Assembly: GCF_000518765.1 (NCBI RefSeq)
Contig: NZ_JAEF01000006.1
Location: forward strand, 124,001-188,000
Reading direction: 5' to 3'
DNA length: 64,000 nucleotides
Origin: Ruminococcus flavefaciens ATCC 19208
Lineage (GTDB): Bacteria; Bacillota; Clostridia; Oscillospirales; Ruminococcaceae
Part shown: piece after piece, positions 24,839 to 34,037 of the stretch
How positions within the stretch are numbered: position 1 is the stretch's first letter
Layout: each line of letters begins with the position of its first letter
Program-made: the position numbers and the translations under genes
Notes under the pieces: generated by a model
Databases searched by the model: none
The model's input: only the letters and a program-made list of their open reading frames with translations
What the model was told of the DNA's origin: nothing

Positions 24839-25951
24839 ATGCTTAAACGTGTATTCTTTGCAGCGGCTGCACTTGTTCTGATCGTTGGCTGTGCCGACAG
24901 GAAAAGTACAGCCTATGTTTCTCAGGGCGGAAAAATGCTTGAGCTGAAATACGCTCAGCAATTTTCGGCGGAGTATATCGACAATGACTGTGTGCTTCTG
25001 ACTATAGGTGAGGATAAGTATGTTGTAGTCCCCGAAAATGGTGAAGCTCCCAAGTCGGCAGGTGACGCCGTTGTTATACAGCAGCCGCTGAATAACGTAT
25101 ACAATGCAGCTTCATCTGCTATGGATCTCATTGACGGAGCAGGCGCGCTGGCTGATGTCACCATGACTTCCACAAAGTATGATGACTGGAGCTTGCAGAA
25201 TATCCGTGACAGGATAGACAGCGGAGATATTACATATATCGGCAAGTACAGCGCTCCCGATTATGAGGCTCTTCTTGAAGAGGAATGCGGACTTGCAATT
25301 GAGTCTACCATGATATATCACAGTCCAGAGGTCAAGGAGCAGATAGAAGCTCTCGGCATACCTGTGCTGGTAGAGAGATCAAGCTACGAAAAAGACCCTC
25401 TCGGCAGAATGGAATGGATAAAGCTTTACGGTATCCTGTTCGACTGCGAGGAACAGGCGCAGAAGCTCTTTGATGAGAAAACAAAGCAGATAGAAGATAT
25501 ACTCACTGAGGAAAACACAGGTAAAAAAGCAGCTTTTTTCTATATCAACTCCGCAGGCGGTGTGGTAGTCCGCAAGCCAGCGGATTACGTTCCCGAAATG
25601 ATGAGAATGGCAGGTGGAGAGTACATCTTTTCAAATGACGACCTGAAAACCGATGAGAATGCCCTTTCTTCCATGACTATTCAGCCTGAGTCCTTTTATG
25701 AGAAGGCATGGGACGCTGATATAATTTTCTATAACAGCGATATAACAGGCGGTGTAAGCAGTATAGATGATATCACAGCGAAATATCCTCTCATAAAAGA
25801 TTTTACTGCCGTAAAAAACGGTGAGGTCTGGTGTACGGAAAAAAATGTATTTCAGCAGACTACAGGTGCTGCTGATATGATAAAGGAGTTTCACAGCGTT
25901 TTCAAGGGTGAAGCCGATGACAATATGAATTTTATGTATCGTCTGGAGTGA
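24839..25951 (+). CDS. Cobalamin/iron-type ABC transporter substrate-binding lipoprotein (BtuF-like)
   Basis: The 370 residues start at the ATG one base after the previous stop; an upstream in-frame ATG lies inside the preceding gene and is rejected. The lipobox is IVGC (Cys18). The class III binding fold follows: VVIQQPLNNVYNAASSAMDL, DITYIGKYSAPDYEALLEE, GIPVLVERSSYEKDPLGRMEW (with helical backbone), and AVKNGEVWCTEKNVFQQT. Binding proteins of this group carry B12, haem or siderophores to a FecCD-type permease. The upstream cobalamin riboswitch makes a corrinoid the most likely ligand. The downstream permease gene begins at its stop codon. Confidence 0.88.
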   Translation: MLKRVFFAAAALVLIVGCADRKSTAYVSQGGKMLELKYAQQFSAEYIDNDCVLLTIGEDKYVVVPENGEAPKSAGDAVVIQQPLNNVYNAASSAMDLIDGAGALADVTMTSTKYDDWSLQNIRDRIDSGDITYIGKYSAPDYEALLEEECGLAIESTMIYHSPEVKEQIEALGIPVLVERSSYEKDPLGRMEWIKLYGILFDCEEQAQKLFDEKTKQIEDILTEENTGKKAAFFYINSAGGVVVRKPADYVPEMMRMAGGEYIFSNDDLKTDENALSSMTIQPESFYEKAWDADIIFYNSDITGGVSSIDDITAKYPLIKDFTAVKNGEVWCTEKNVFQQTTGAADMIKEFHSVFKGEADDNMNFMYRLE

Positions 25952-25953
25952 TA

Positions 25954-26970
25954 ATGATGAAAGCACAGCGGCAGCGAATTATACTTGGATATATCTTGTT
26001 ACTTGTAATGCTCGTATTGCTTGCGGTTATTAATATCTGTGCAGGAAGTGCTGATATATCCGTTCACAGAATGATAAATGCACTTCAGCACCCCGAGTCT
26101 GACAAGGCTGCGTACAATATAATAACAGGACTGAGACTTCCTCGTACCGCTGCGGCTGTTATCCTCGGAGGAGCATTGTCTGTTTCGGGATTTTTACTTC
26201 AGAATTTCTTTGCAAATCCTATTGCGGGTCCTTATATCCTCGGTATATCATCAGGTGCAAAGCTTATGGTGGCGCTGCTTATGGTGTTTTCATTGTCACG
26301 GGGCTTTGCTGTGAATTCATTCGGCATGGTAACTGTGGCTTTTATAGGTTCAATGATATCAATGGGTATCATTCTGCTCATATCGGGCAAGGTCAAACGT
26401 ATGTCGGTGCTTATAGTCTGCGGTGTTATGATAGGATATATATGCTCTGCTGTTACTGAGCTTGTGGTGAATTTTTCCGACGACTCCAACATCGTGAACC
26501 TGCATAACTGGTCAATGGGAAGCTTTTCGGGTATCGGAAAGGGCGACGTACTTACTTCGGCAGCTATAGTTTTTCCTGCCTGTATCCTTGCTTTCATGCT
26601 TTCAAAGCCTATGAACGCTTATCAGCTCGGTGAAGAATATGCAGTAAATTCGGGAGTACATATAAAAGCCTTCAGAGCTTCGCTGATACTGCTTTCAAGT
26701 GTGCTTTCAGCCTGCGTTACGGCTTTTGCAGGTCCTGTTTCCTTTGTGGGGGTTGCAGTGCCCCATATCATAAAAAGCGGATTCGGTACGGCAAAGCCTA
26801 TTCGTATTCTTCCTGCCTGCTTTCTCGGAGGTGCGGTGTTCTGTCTGCTGTGCGACCTGATAACGCGAACGCTTTTTGCTCCTACGGAGCTGAGTATAAG
26901 TACGGTAACGGCTGTATTCGGTGCGCCTGTGGTCATATATATGCTTCTTCACAAAGAAAGGAGAGGCTGA
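25954..26970 (+). CDS. FecCD/BtuC-type ABC transporter permease
   Basis: About 338 residues with roughly nine to ten TM helices. FecCD marks are present: GLRLPRTAAAVILGGALSVS, GFLLQNFFANPIAGPYILGI, and FAGPVSFVGVAVPHI near the C-terminal coupling region. It moves the ligand delivered by the BtuF-like lipoprotein. GTG at 25948 and ATG at 25954 or 25957 are all possible starts; GGAG at 25945 favours one of the ATGs. It is tightly packed between the binding protein (overlap) and the ATPase (one base gap). Confidence 0.92.
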   Translation: MMKAQRQRIILGYILLLVMLVLLAVINICAGSADISVHRMINALQHPESDKAAYNIITGLRLPRTAAAVILGGALSVSGFLLQNFFANPIAGPYILGISSGAKLMVALLMVFSLSRGFAVNSFGMVTVAFIGSMISMGIILLISGKVKRMSVLIVCGVMIGYICSAVTELVVNFSDDSNIVNLHNWSMGSFSGIGKGDVLTSAAIVFPACILAFMLSKPMNAYQLGEEYAVNSGVHIKAFRASLILLSSVLSACVTAFAGPVSFVGVAVPHIIKSGFGTAKPIRILPACFLGGAVFCLLCDLITRTLFAPTELSISTVTAVFGAPVVIYMLLHKERRG

Positions 26971-26971
26971 A

Positions 26972-28084
26972 ATGAACGGGATAATGCTTAGCACAAAGGC
27001 TCTTTCGGCAGGCTACGGCAAAAAGGTCATAGTTGAGGGCGTTGAGATAAATGCGGAGCAGGGGAAGATACTGACTCTCATAGGTCCTAACGGTGCTGGA
27101 AAGTCCACTGTGCTGAAAACTATCTGCCGACAGCTAAGACCTCTTGGCGGCGCTGTTTATATTGGAAAAGAAAAGCTCGATGATCTGAGCGGCAATCAGC
27201 TTGCAAGGTCGGTATCGGTGCTTCTTACAGGCAGGGTAAAGGCCGAATATATGCGCTGCATAGACGTTGTTGAGACAGGACGTTACCCCTATACGGGCAG
27301 GCTGGGAGTGTTGTCCGACAAGGACAGGGAAAAGGTAAGGGAAGCGCTCAGGCTCGTTGATGCTGAGGATATTGCGGAATGTGACTTCGACAGGATAAGC
27401 GACGGTCAGCGTCAGAGGATAATGCTTGCAGGAGCTATATGCCGTGAGCCTGATATCCTTATACTCGATGAGCCGACAACTTTTCTTGACATAAAGTACA
27501 AGCTTGAACTTATGAATATACTGAAAAAGCTTGCCTCTGAGCGGCATATAGCTGTTATAATGTCCCTTCATGAGCTGGAGCTTGCTCAGCGTGTTTCAGA
27601 TACTATCATCTGTATAAAAGGAAACGGCATTTACCGCACAGGTACTCCAAAGGAAATATTCTCGGGAAGCTGCATAGAGGAGCTTTACGGAGTAGAAAAG
27701 GGAAGCTTCTGTAAAGCCTATGGTTCGCCCGAGCTTGGAAGGCTTAATTCCGCTCCCGAGGTGTTTATAATCGGTGGCGGCGGAAGTGCAGTAGCTTTGT
27801 ATCGAAGTCTCCGCTGTAATGGTATAGCCTTTGCGGCAGGTATCATACATGAGAATGATATCGAATATCCTGTTGCTGCTGCTCTTGCATCAAAGCTTGT
27901 TTCGGAGCAGGCTTTCGAGCCTGTTTCAGATGAGAAATATGAAGAAGCACTGCAGCTTATGAGAAGTTGTGGAAATGCTGTTTGTACCATTGAAAGCTTT
28001 GGCACTATGAATGAGAAATGCAGGCAGCTCATGTTGGAAGCTGAGAAAATGGGGATTTTAAGAGGTATAGAGTCATATGAGTGA
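26972..28084 (+). CDS. BtuD/FecE-type ABC ATPase with extra C-terminal domain
   Basis: The 370 residues start at the ATG after AAAGGAGAGG. The first ~250 are a normal importer ATPase: Walker A IGPNGAGKST, signature ISDGQRQR (SDGQ instead of SGGQ), Walker B ILILDEPT, and switch His in MSLHELELA. About 110 more residues follow that typical FecE/BtuD proteins lack: a Rossmann-like start EVFIIGGGGSAVALYRSLR, then AAALASKLVSEQAFEPVSD and CTIESFGTMNEKCRQLMLEA. The extension may bind a nucleotide or a corrinoid-related ligand and regulate transport; that is inference. It is the energy unit for the permease upstream. Confidence 0.9.
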   Translation: MNGIMLSTKALSAGYGKKVIVEGVEINAEQGKILTLIGPNGAGKSTVLKTICRQLRPLGGAVYIGKEKLDDLSGNQLARSVSVLLTGRVKAEYMRCIDVVETGRYPYTGRLGVLSDKDREKVREALRLVDAEDIAECDFDRISDGQRQRIMLAGAICREPDILILDEPTTFLDIKYKLELMNILKKLASERHIAVIMSLHELELAQRVSDTIICIKGNGIYRTGTPKEIFSGSCIEELYGVEKGSFCKAYGSPELGRLNSAPEVFIIGGGGSAVALYRSLRCNGIAFAAGIIHENDIEYPVAAALASKLVSEQAFEPVSDEKYEEALQLMRSCGNAVCTIESFGTMNEKCRQLMLEAEKMGILRGIESYE

Positions 28085-29024
28085 TAAGTCGTTGCTTACT
28101 AAGAAAATAGTTGTGCTGCCGCTGACCATGCTTTGCTGTCTGCTGTGGGGAAGTGCTTTCCCGTGCATAAAGCTTGGCTGCGGATATTCGCATATAGCCT
28201 CTGATGATACCTATACCCAGATATTGTATGCAGGACTAAGATTTACTCTTGCAGGCATTCTTGCTGTTCTTATTGGCAGTATCATTCAGAGAAAGCTGCT
28301 TATACCGAGGAAAGAAACGATACCCAAAGCTGCAAAGCTGTCGCTTTTTCAGACTATACTGCAATATACATTCTTCTATATCGGACTTTCAAGAAGTACG
28401 GGCATGAAAAGCTCTGTAATTACGGCTTCAAATGTGTTTCTTTCCATAATCGTTGCTGCTGTTGTTTTCCGTACCGAAAAGCTTACTGTAAAAAAAATAG
28501 CAGGCTGCCTGATCGGATTTTCAGGTGTGGTACTCATTAATCTCAGCGGTATCGGCGGTGGCTTCAGGCTTACGGGAGAAGGTTTTGTGTTTTTGTCCGC
28601 GCTGTCTTATGCCTTTTCGGCAGGACTTATAAAACGTTATTCTCACACTGAGGATACGGTGCTTCTCAGCGGCTGGCAGTTTATCATAGGCGGTATTGTT
28701 ATGACTGTTTTCGGGTGTATTACAGGTGGGAGGATCACTGTGATCAATACAAAAGGGATATTCATGCTGCTTTACCTTGCCTTTGTTTCTGCGGCTGCGT
28801 TCTCAATATGGGGCGTACTTCTGAAACACAATCCTGTTTCCATGATTTCTGTTTTCGGCTTTATGAATCCTGTTTTCGGAGTTATTCTTTCGTATCTTCT
28901 TCTGTCGGAGAGAAGCGAGGCAGGTCCGTACAGGGTGGCAGCTGCGCTTTTACTTGTGGCAGCAGGCATTATTATTGTAAATTTTGCTCCCAGAACAAAT
29001 AAACTAAGTAAAAAAACAGTATAA
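28077..29024 (+). CDS. EamA/DMT-family permease
   Basis: A 315-residue protein with about ten TM helices in two EamA repeats (LPLTMLCCLLWGSAFPCIKL; the second around LSALSYAFSAGLIKRYS and SIWGVLLKHNPVSMIS). The ATG overlaps the end of the ATPase gene by eight bases, so it belongs to the B12 operon. EamA proteins export or import small metabolites, amino acids or nucleosides; which one cannot be read here. Being under the riboswitch suggests a cobalamin-linked substrate such as a lower-ligand precursor or a breakdown product, but it could be a passenger. Confidence 0.9.
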   Translation: MSDKSLLTKKIVVLPLTMLCCLLWGSAFPCIKLGCGYSHIASDDTYTQILYAGLRFTLAGILAVLIGSIIQRKLLIPRKETIPKAAKLSLFQTILQYTFFYIGLSRSTGMKSSVITASNVFLSIIVAAVVFRTEKLTVKKIAGCLIGFSGVVLINLSGIGGGFRLTGEGFVFLSALSYAFSAGLIKRYSHTEDTVLLSGWQFIIGGIVMTVFGCITGGRITVINTKGIFMLLYLAFVSAAAFSIWGVLLKHNPVSMISVFGFMNPVFGVILSYLLLSERSEAGPYRVAAALLLVAAGIIIVNFAPRTNKLSKKTV

Positions 29025-29128
29025 AATCCGGAATGGCAAGGCTGTTTTTTTACGCGTATGAGCTATAGCAAAGAAAAAACGATTCTTTTTGCTCATAAAA
29101 TATGTGAACTGTCACACTAAAGTTATAT

Positions 29129-29163
29129 AAAAAGGAATCCCGACATTGTCGGGATTCCTTTTT
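29129..29163 (+). terminator. Terminator of the cobalamin operon
   Basis: GGAATCCCGAC (29134-29144) and GTCGGGATTCC (29148-29158), a perfect 11 bp stem flanked by A5 and T5. Confidence 0.9.
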
Positions 29164-29371
29164 GTGTGTATCTTCATAGATACTTCAAAATGACAAGACT
29201 AAGGAATACGTTGCTTAATTGATTTAGCGTAAACACTTGACCACAGTTTTTAACTATGCTATAATGGGTAAAGTGTTATGCAATTGAATATATAGCATAA
29301 CTTTTTTGGATAATAATTATTTTTTCGCCTATTAATTATTTGAAGAAAAAATTTATAATGGAGGATCGTTT
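29164..29371 (+). promoter_or_regulatory. Promoter and leader of LRR-dockerin gene
   Basis: TTGACC at 29237-29242, 17 bp spacer, extended TGcTATAAT with the -10 at 29260-29265. The expected start of transcription is near 29272. The very first transcribed bases form GTTATGC (29275-29281)/GCATAAC (29295-29301), followed by TTTTTT: a terminator-like hairpin at the 5' end. GGAGG lies before the start codon at 29372. Confidence 0.75.
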
Positions 29372-32300
29372 ATGAAACTAAAAAAAGCAATAGCAACACT
29401 TTCTGCTGCTGTACTGACTGTTTCAGCATCTCTTGCTTATTTCCCTTCAAAACCGATAAGCAAACACATACTGACAGCAAACGCAGAAACGTCTGCCCCG
29501 ATTTCCATAGAAGGTAATATAATATGGGAACCGATCAAGGCAGAAGACATCAAAGAAACTGAAGACGGCTGGCTGTACACCGAAAGTGATGATGAAATAA
29601 CCATCACAGGCTATAAAGGCTCGGATACCGAGCTGAAAGTACCGTCAACCATTGACCAGAAAACAGTAACAGCGATCAGCAATGAAGCTTTCAGCGGCAA
29701 TTCAAAACTTGTAAGCATTGATCTCGGAACTGTTAAGAAGCTCGGAAATTACTTATTTAAGGATTGTCCTGAACTTAAAGAGATCACGATACCTAAAACT
29801 GTTGCCTATGGCGGAAGCGACAAGGGTGGTGCTCTTAAAGGAAGCAGCGTAGAAAAAGTGATATTTGAATCAGGAATACAGTCTGTACCTGATTATATCT
29901 GTAACGGTGCTGAAATGCTTGATACAGTGGAATTTCCTACAATTAAGGCGACAAAGAACGGATTTACCATTGGAAAATATGCTTTTGCAGACACATCATT
30001 ATCAAGTATTGAGATTCCTGAAAATGTAACTGAGCTTGGCGAATCAGCTTTTATGGGCTGCTCTATACTGAAAAATATCATTCTTCCTGAGTCACTAAAA
30101 ATAATAAGTGAATTCTGTTTCAGCGGCTGTGAATTATTGACCGAACTCAAACTTGGTACGAATGTTACTACTGTTGGAAGAAATATGATCGAAAAATGCA
30201 GCAAGATCAAGGAACTCACTATCCCTGCATCTGTTACTGCGATAAGAACAGATGCAGTATGTAACGGCTGCCTTTACGGAAGCAGCGTTAAAAAGGTAAT
30301 ATTTGAGGACGGAACGAGAAACATCGTTAGCTTCATTTGTCGTGATTCTTCTGAGCTTGAAACTATCGTTCTGCCGGAAAGTGTAGAAAATATCGGTGAA
30401 AGTTCATTCAGAAACTGTCCAAGGATCAAAACCATATCTCTTCCGGAAAATGTTGAAAGTATAGGTAACAGTTGTTTCAGTGACTGTACTGCTCTTGAAA
30501 GCTTTACATTCAACAAGAATGTCAAAAACCTCGGACATGATCTTTTCAACGGCTGTAAAAAGCTCAAGGAATTAACCATCCCTGCAAGTGTTGAAAATGT
30601 TGATAGTAAATTTGATCTTTACGGTTGTCTTGCAGGATGCGGTGTAGAGACTGTTATATTTGAAGAGGGAATAAGGAGCATACCCCATTGCATTTGTGCA
30701 GGTGCAACACAGCTTAAGACTGTAATAATTCCCGAAGCTCCTTCAAAAACGTTGGAAGGCTTTTCTATTGGTTCGAGCGCATTTGAAGGAACTGCTATTG
30801 AATCTATAGAGCTGCCTGCAAGCCTTACAAATATTGGTGCGTCCGCATTTGAAGGCTGTTCGCTTCTTAAATCAATTTCACTTCCTGACGGACTTAAAAC
30901 CCTTGAAAAAGAATGCTTCAAGGATTGTGTCCTGCTTACAGAGCTTGAAATACCGAGCAGCGTTACAACTCTTGGTGAGAAAATGATAAGCGGCTGTAAT
31001 AAGATCAAATACCTCGATATCCCAGCAGGCGTTACTAATGTAAGCGGCGAGACTGGAATTGTTGGTGGAAACAGAGTTGATACAGGAGTTATTGCAGGAA
31101 GCGGTGTTGAATATCTCAGCTTTGGAAACGGCATGAAAAAAGTTCCCGAGTATATCGCAAAAGATGCTCAGGAATTAAAGACCGTAATACTTCCCGATAC
31201 TGTTACAGAGATCGGCAATCACGCTTTTGAGAACTGCACAGCTCTTAAAAAAGTTGAATCTTCAAACTCATCTCTGAAATTCAGTTCAAATACATTTATG
31301 GGCTGTGAAAGCCTCAACGATAAGCGTTTAACTGTATTTGATCCTAAAAATACATACTTCATTGCCAATACAGAGCGAGGAAGTGTAAACGGTATCATAA
31401 ACTATAAGCTCAAATATGATCTGCTCCCTTCTGTTATAAGCGACGCACAGAGCATGAAGCTGAATATCAATGTACCCGATGGTTTAACACTTATGCTCGA
31501 TACTATCCGAAGCAAGAATATGAATATCAATACAGATGACATTCAGGAGGGTGTTATCCCTGTAAATTCAAGAAGCGGAGAGATGGAATTCTCAGTACGT
31601 GTTACAGATATCGGCAATTACAAGATAACAGCTTCTCTTACATTTGAGTCCAACAAGACAAAATGGGATCAGCCTATAGGAAGTGTATATGTTGATTGTC
31701 CTGATATCACTATCGGTGCACCAACAGTAGTTAATAGTTATGAAGCAGAAGTGTACGGCGTATCACAGCGCGATCACGATGTTGAGATATTCGTGAACGA
31801 CAAGAGTGCAGGTGTATTCAGAACAAATAAGTCTACAGGAAAATATCACGGAACTATTTCTCTTCCTGAATCGCCTGATGGTTCGGTTTATACTCTTTAT
31901 GCAAAATGCGGAAGTCTGAAGAGCGATGAGATAAAAGTTGAATACTCCGCAGGCAGACCTTCTGTAAAAAAGGTCGTTTTTAAATACGGTGTTCACGGCA
32001 ATAAATATGAAGAACTTGATATTACTGATGTATTTACAAAGGGTGCAACACCTGTTGTTGAATATCATTCTAATCTCGGCTTTGATATAACTACTGTAAA
32101 CACAGATCAAATTGACAGACTGTTTGTTACAAGCCAGAAGGGCAATGACATCAAATACATAGAAGCGTTTTATAATCCTGAAAAAGACTTATGGAGCACT
32201 GAAGGAAACTTCGATGAAAATGATCCGCACTACGTCCCCGGTACTCTGAATATATTCATTCTTGAAAAAGAAAAATCCCCTTCATACGAAGATCTTATGT

Positions 32301-33997
32301 CTTTAACAACAGGTTTTGAAAATGTTCCGCAGGAATTCTATGACAACAGCAATGTCGAACTGCTTGCTAAAGATGATGCTTCCAAAGCATTTTGTGTAAA
32401 AATAAATATTTCAGACGGCAAAACAAGTAATTCGTTTGATTTTTATTACAACGAAAATGCAAGTGGAGCTTATATTAATGGCACGTATTATACATTAGAA
32501 GAAATATCTCAAAATTATAAATCACTTGGTCTTTACGATCCGGGTATAACATTAATTGAAAATAATAAAAAAGTAAAATATTATATTGCCGATTCAAATC
32601 CTGATGTTATTTTAGGTGATATAAAAGCAAACAGAAAGAATGTACCTTCAATATTTGCAAGTAATAAGGTCAAAGCAGAATCCGACGATAATGTATTTGA
32701 TGTAATAGGCGATATATACAATGTGTCTGCCGGTGAAATGTCAGGAACCACATGGTTTAAATGCATTGAAGGAAAAGATGCAGATCATCCTGTATTCCAG
32801 ATAATCAATCAATATGCGTCTAAGGGATATATGGACTGCATGAAGAGCATGTGGGGCTCTGACTACGGCGATATTGTAAAAGGATTATCAGTTGCCAGTG
32901 ATACTTGGAACTGGGCTTCACAAATGTATAGAGCAGGCAATAACCAAAATTACAAGGATTGGGCTACAGCTATATATGCTTTAAAATGTATAAAAACATT
33001 TGGTGGAGCATATATATTAGGAGCATTAGGAGTTCCGCCAATTTTAATTCCAGTTGCATCATGGTGCCTCGGTCAAGCGATTAAAACAATGGAAGATTAT
33101 CTTGAGCAATGTATGAAAAATGGTGAAGATCCATCATTTAAAGGTTTCTTACAATATATTACCCCAGCTCATCTCAAATGGATATGGGATCCAAGCGGTG
33201 CAGTCTATGATGCCGACAGCGGAGAACCAATAAAGGATGCAACTGTCACGCTCTATTACCTTGATCCCGAAACGGGGGAGAGTGTAAAATGGAATGCGGA
33301 GGACTACGATCAGATGAATCCTCTTAATACCGACAGCGACGGAAACTACTTATGGGACGTTCCAGAGGGAAAGTGGAAGGTTGTTTGCCATAAGGACGGA
33401 TATGAAGATGCAGAGTCAGAATGGCTTGAAGTTCCTCCTATAAGAACAAATGTTAATATTACTATGAAAGCAAGCAACAAAGCAAGTACAACAAGTACTG
33501 CAACTGCTACAACTACAGTTACTACCACAACGAGCAAAGCTTCGACAACTACTACAACTAAACCTGCAACAACCACAACATCAACTACTACAACTAAATC
33601 TGCAACAACCGCAACATCAACTACTACAACTAAATCTGCAATAACCACTACATCAGCACTTAAAACATCTACTAATACATCGACTACTACAAAGGTAACA
33701 ACTACATCTGTTACTACAACAACAGTTTCATCTCCAACTGATTATATGCTAGGTGATGTTAATAATGATAAACTGATAAATGCAGTTGATGCTTCTTCGA
33801 TACTTAAATATTATGCCCTGGTTTCGACTAATAAAGATGGCGGATATAATGATAATCAGAAGCTTGCAGCCGACGTTGACCATGACGGTATGATAAACGC
33901 TGTTGATGCGTCGAATATCCTTGCATACTATGCGTATGCTTCAACAACGGAAGAAAATGTTATATCACTTGAAGCATTTATGAAAAAAGCAAGTTAA
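29372..33997 (+). CDS. Giant secreted BspA-type leucine-rich-repeat protein with C-terminal dockerin
   Basis: The 1541 residues have a signal peptide (about 1-38). An LRR_5/BspA region at about 80-650 has repeats such as ELTIPASVTAIRTDAV and ESIGNSCFSDCTALESFTF, arranged in larger ~120-145-residue blocks. Beta-rich modules follow (about 690-900). The segment at about 1000-1270 has a different, more AT-rich coding style and a hydrophobic stretch (YILGALGVPPILIPVASW). A carboxypeptidase-regulatory-like domain follows at about 1275-1360 (GAVYDADSGEPIKDATVTL), then a Thr linker and a dockerin (GDVNNDKLINAVDASSILKY, ADVDHDGMINAVDASNIL). Such proteins usually bind surfaces, polysaccharides or host/partner cells. 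No enzyme motif is seen. Own promoter and terminator. Confidence 0.9.
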   Translation: MKLKKAIATLSAAVLTVSASLAYFPSKPISKHILTANAETSAPISIEGNIIWEPIKAEDIKETEDGWLYTESDDEITITGYKGSDTELKVPSTIDQKTVTAISNEAFSGNSKLVSIDLGTVKKLGNYLFKDCPELKEITIPKTVAYGGSDKGGALKGSSVEKVIFESGIQSVPDYICNGAEMLDTVEFPTIKATKNGFTIGKYAFADTSLSSIEIPENVTELGESAFMGCSILKNIILPESLKIISEFCFSGCELLTELKLGTNVTTVGRNMIEKCSKIKELTIPASVTAIRTDAVCNGCLYGSSVKKVIFEDGTRNIVSFICRDSSELETIVLPESVENIGESSFRNCPRIKTISLPENVESIGNSCFSDCTALESFTFNKNVKNLGHDLFNGCKKLKELTIPASVENVDSKFDLYGCLAGCGVETVIFEEGIRSIPHCICAGATQLKTVIIPEAPSKTLEGFSIGSSAFEGTAIESIELPASLTNIGASAFEGCSLLKSISLPDGLKTLEKECFKDCVLLTELEIPSSVTTLGEKMISGCNKIKYLDIPAGVTNVSGETGIVGGNRVDTGVIAGSGVEYLSFGNGMKKVPEYIAKDAQELKTVILPDTVTEIGNHAFENCTALKKVESSNSSLKFSSNTFMGCESLNDKRLTVFDPKNTYFIANTERGSVNGIINYKLKYDLLPSVISDAQSMKLNINVPDGLTLMLDTIRSKNMNINTDDIQEGVIPVNSRSGEMEFSVRVTDIGNYKITASLTFESNKTKWDQPIGSVYVDCPDITIGAPTVVNSYEAEVYGVSQRDHDVEIFVNDKSAGVFRTNKSTGKYHGTISLPESPDGSVYTLYAKCGSLKSDEIKVEYSAGRPSVKKVVFKYGVHGNKYEELDITDVFTKGATPVVEYHSNLGFDITTVNTDQIDRLFVTSQKGNDIKYIEAFYNPEKDLWSTEGNFDENDPHYVPGTLNIFILEKEKSPSYEDLMSLTTGFENVPQEFYDNSNVELLAKDDASKAFCVKINISDGKTSNSFDFYYNENASGAYINGTYYTLEEISQNYKSLGLYDPGITLIENNKKVKYYIADSNPDVILGDIKANRKNVPSIFASNKVKAESDDNVFDVIGDIYNVSAGEMSGTTWFKCIEGKDADHPVFQIINQYASKGYMDCMKSMWGSDYGDIVKGLSVASDTWNWASQMYRAGNNQNYKDWATAIYALKCIKTFGGAYILGALGVPPILIPVASWCLGQAIKTMEDYLEQCMKNGEDPSFKGFLQYITPAHLKWIWDPSGAVYDADSGEPIKDATVTLYYLDPETGESVKWNAEDYDQMNPLNTDSDGNYLWDVPEGKWKVVCHKDGYEDAESEWLEVPPIRTNVNITMKASNKASTTSTATATTTVTTTTSKASTTTTTKPATTTTSTTTTKSATTATSTTTTKSAITTTSALKTSTNTSTTTKVTTTSVTTTTVSSPTDYMLGDVNNDKLINAVDASSILKYYALVSTNKDGGYNDNQKLAADVDHDGMINAVDASNILAYYAYASTTEENVISLEAFMKKAS

Positions 33998-34002
33998 TAA
34001 AA

Positions 34003-34037
34003 AATAATGAGCCTGTAATTGCAGGCTCATTATTTTT
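34003..34037 (+). terminator. Terminator of LRR-dockerin gene
   Basis: AATAATGAGCCTG (34003-34015) pairs with CAGGCTCATTATT (34022-34034), ending in TTTTT. Confidence 0.9.

Noticed and set aside
33346-33648. Minus-strand Val-rich ORF
   Set aside because: It is a shadow of the Thr-rich linker (ACA/ACT codons read antisense) of the LRR-dockerin protein.
33480-33740. Repetitive ACA/ACT-rich DNA as a possible CRISPR or satellite
   Set aside because: It is in frame and encodes the Thr linker between domains; repeat units vary and no spacers exist. The same holds for the linkers near 48630-48800 and 56740-56880.
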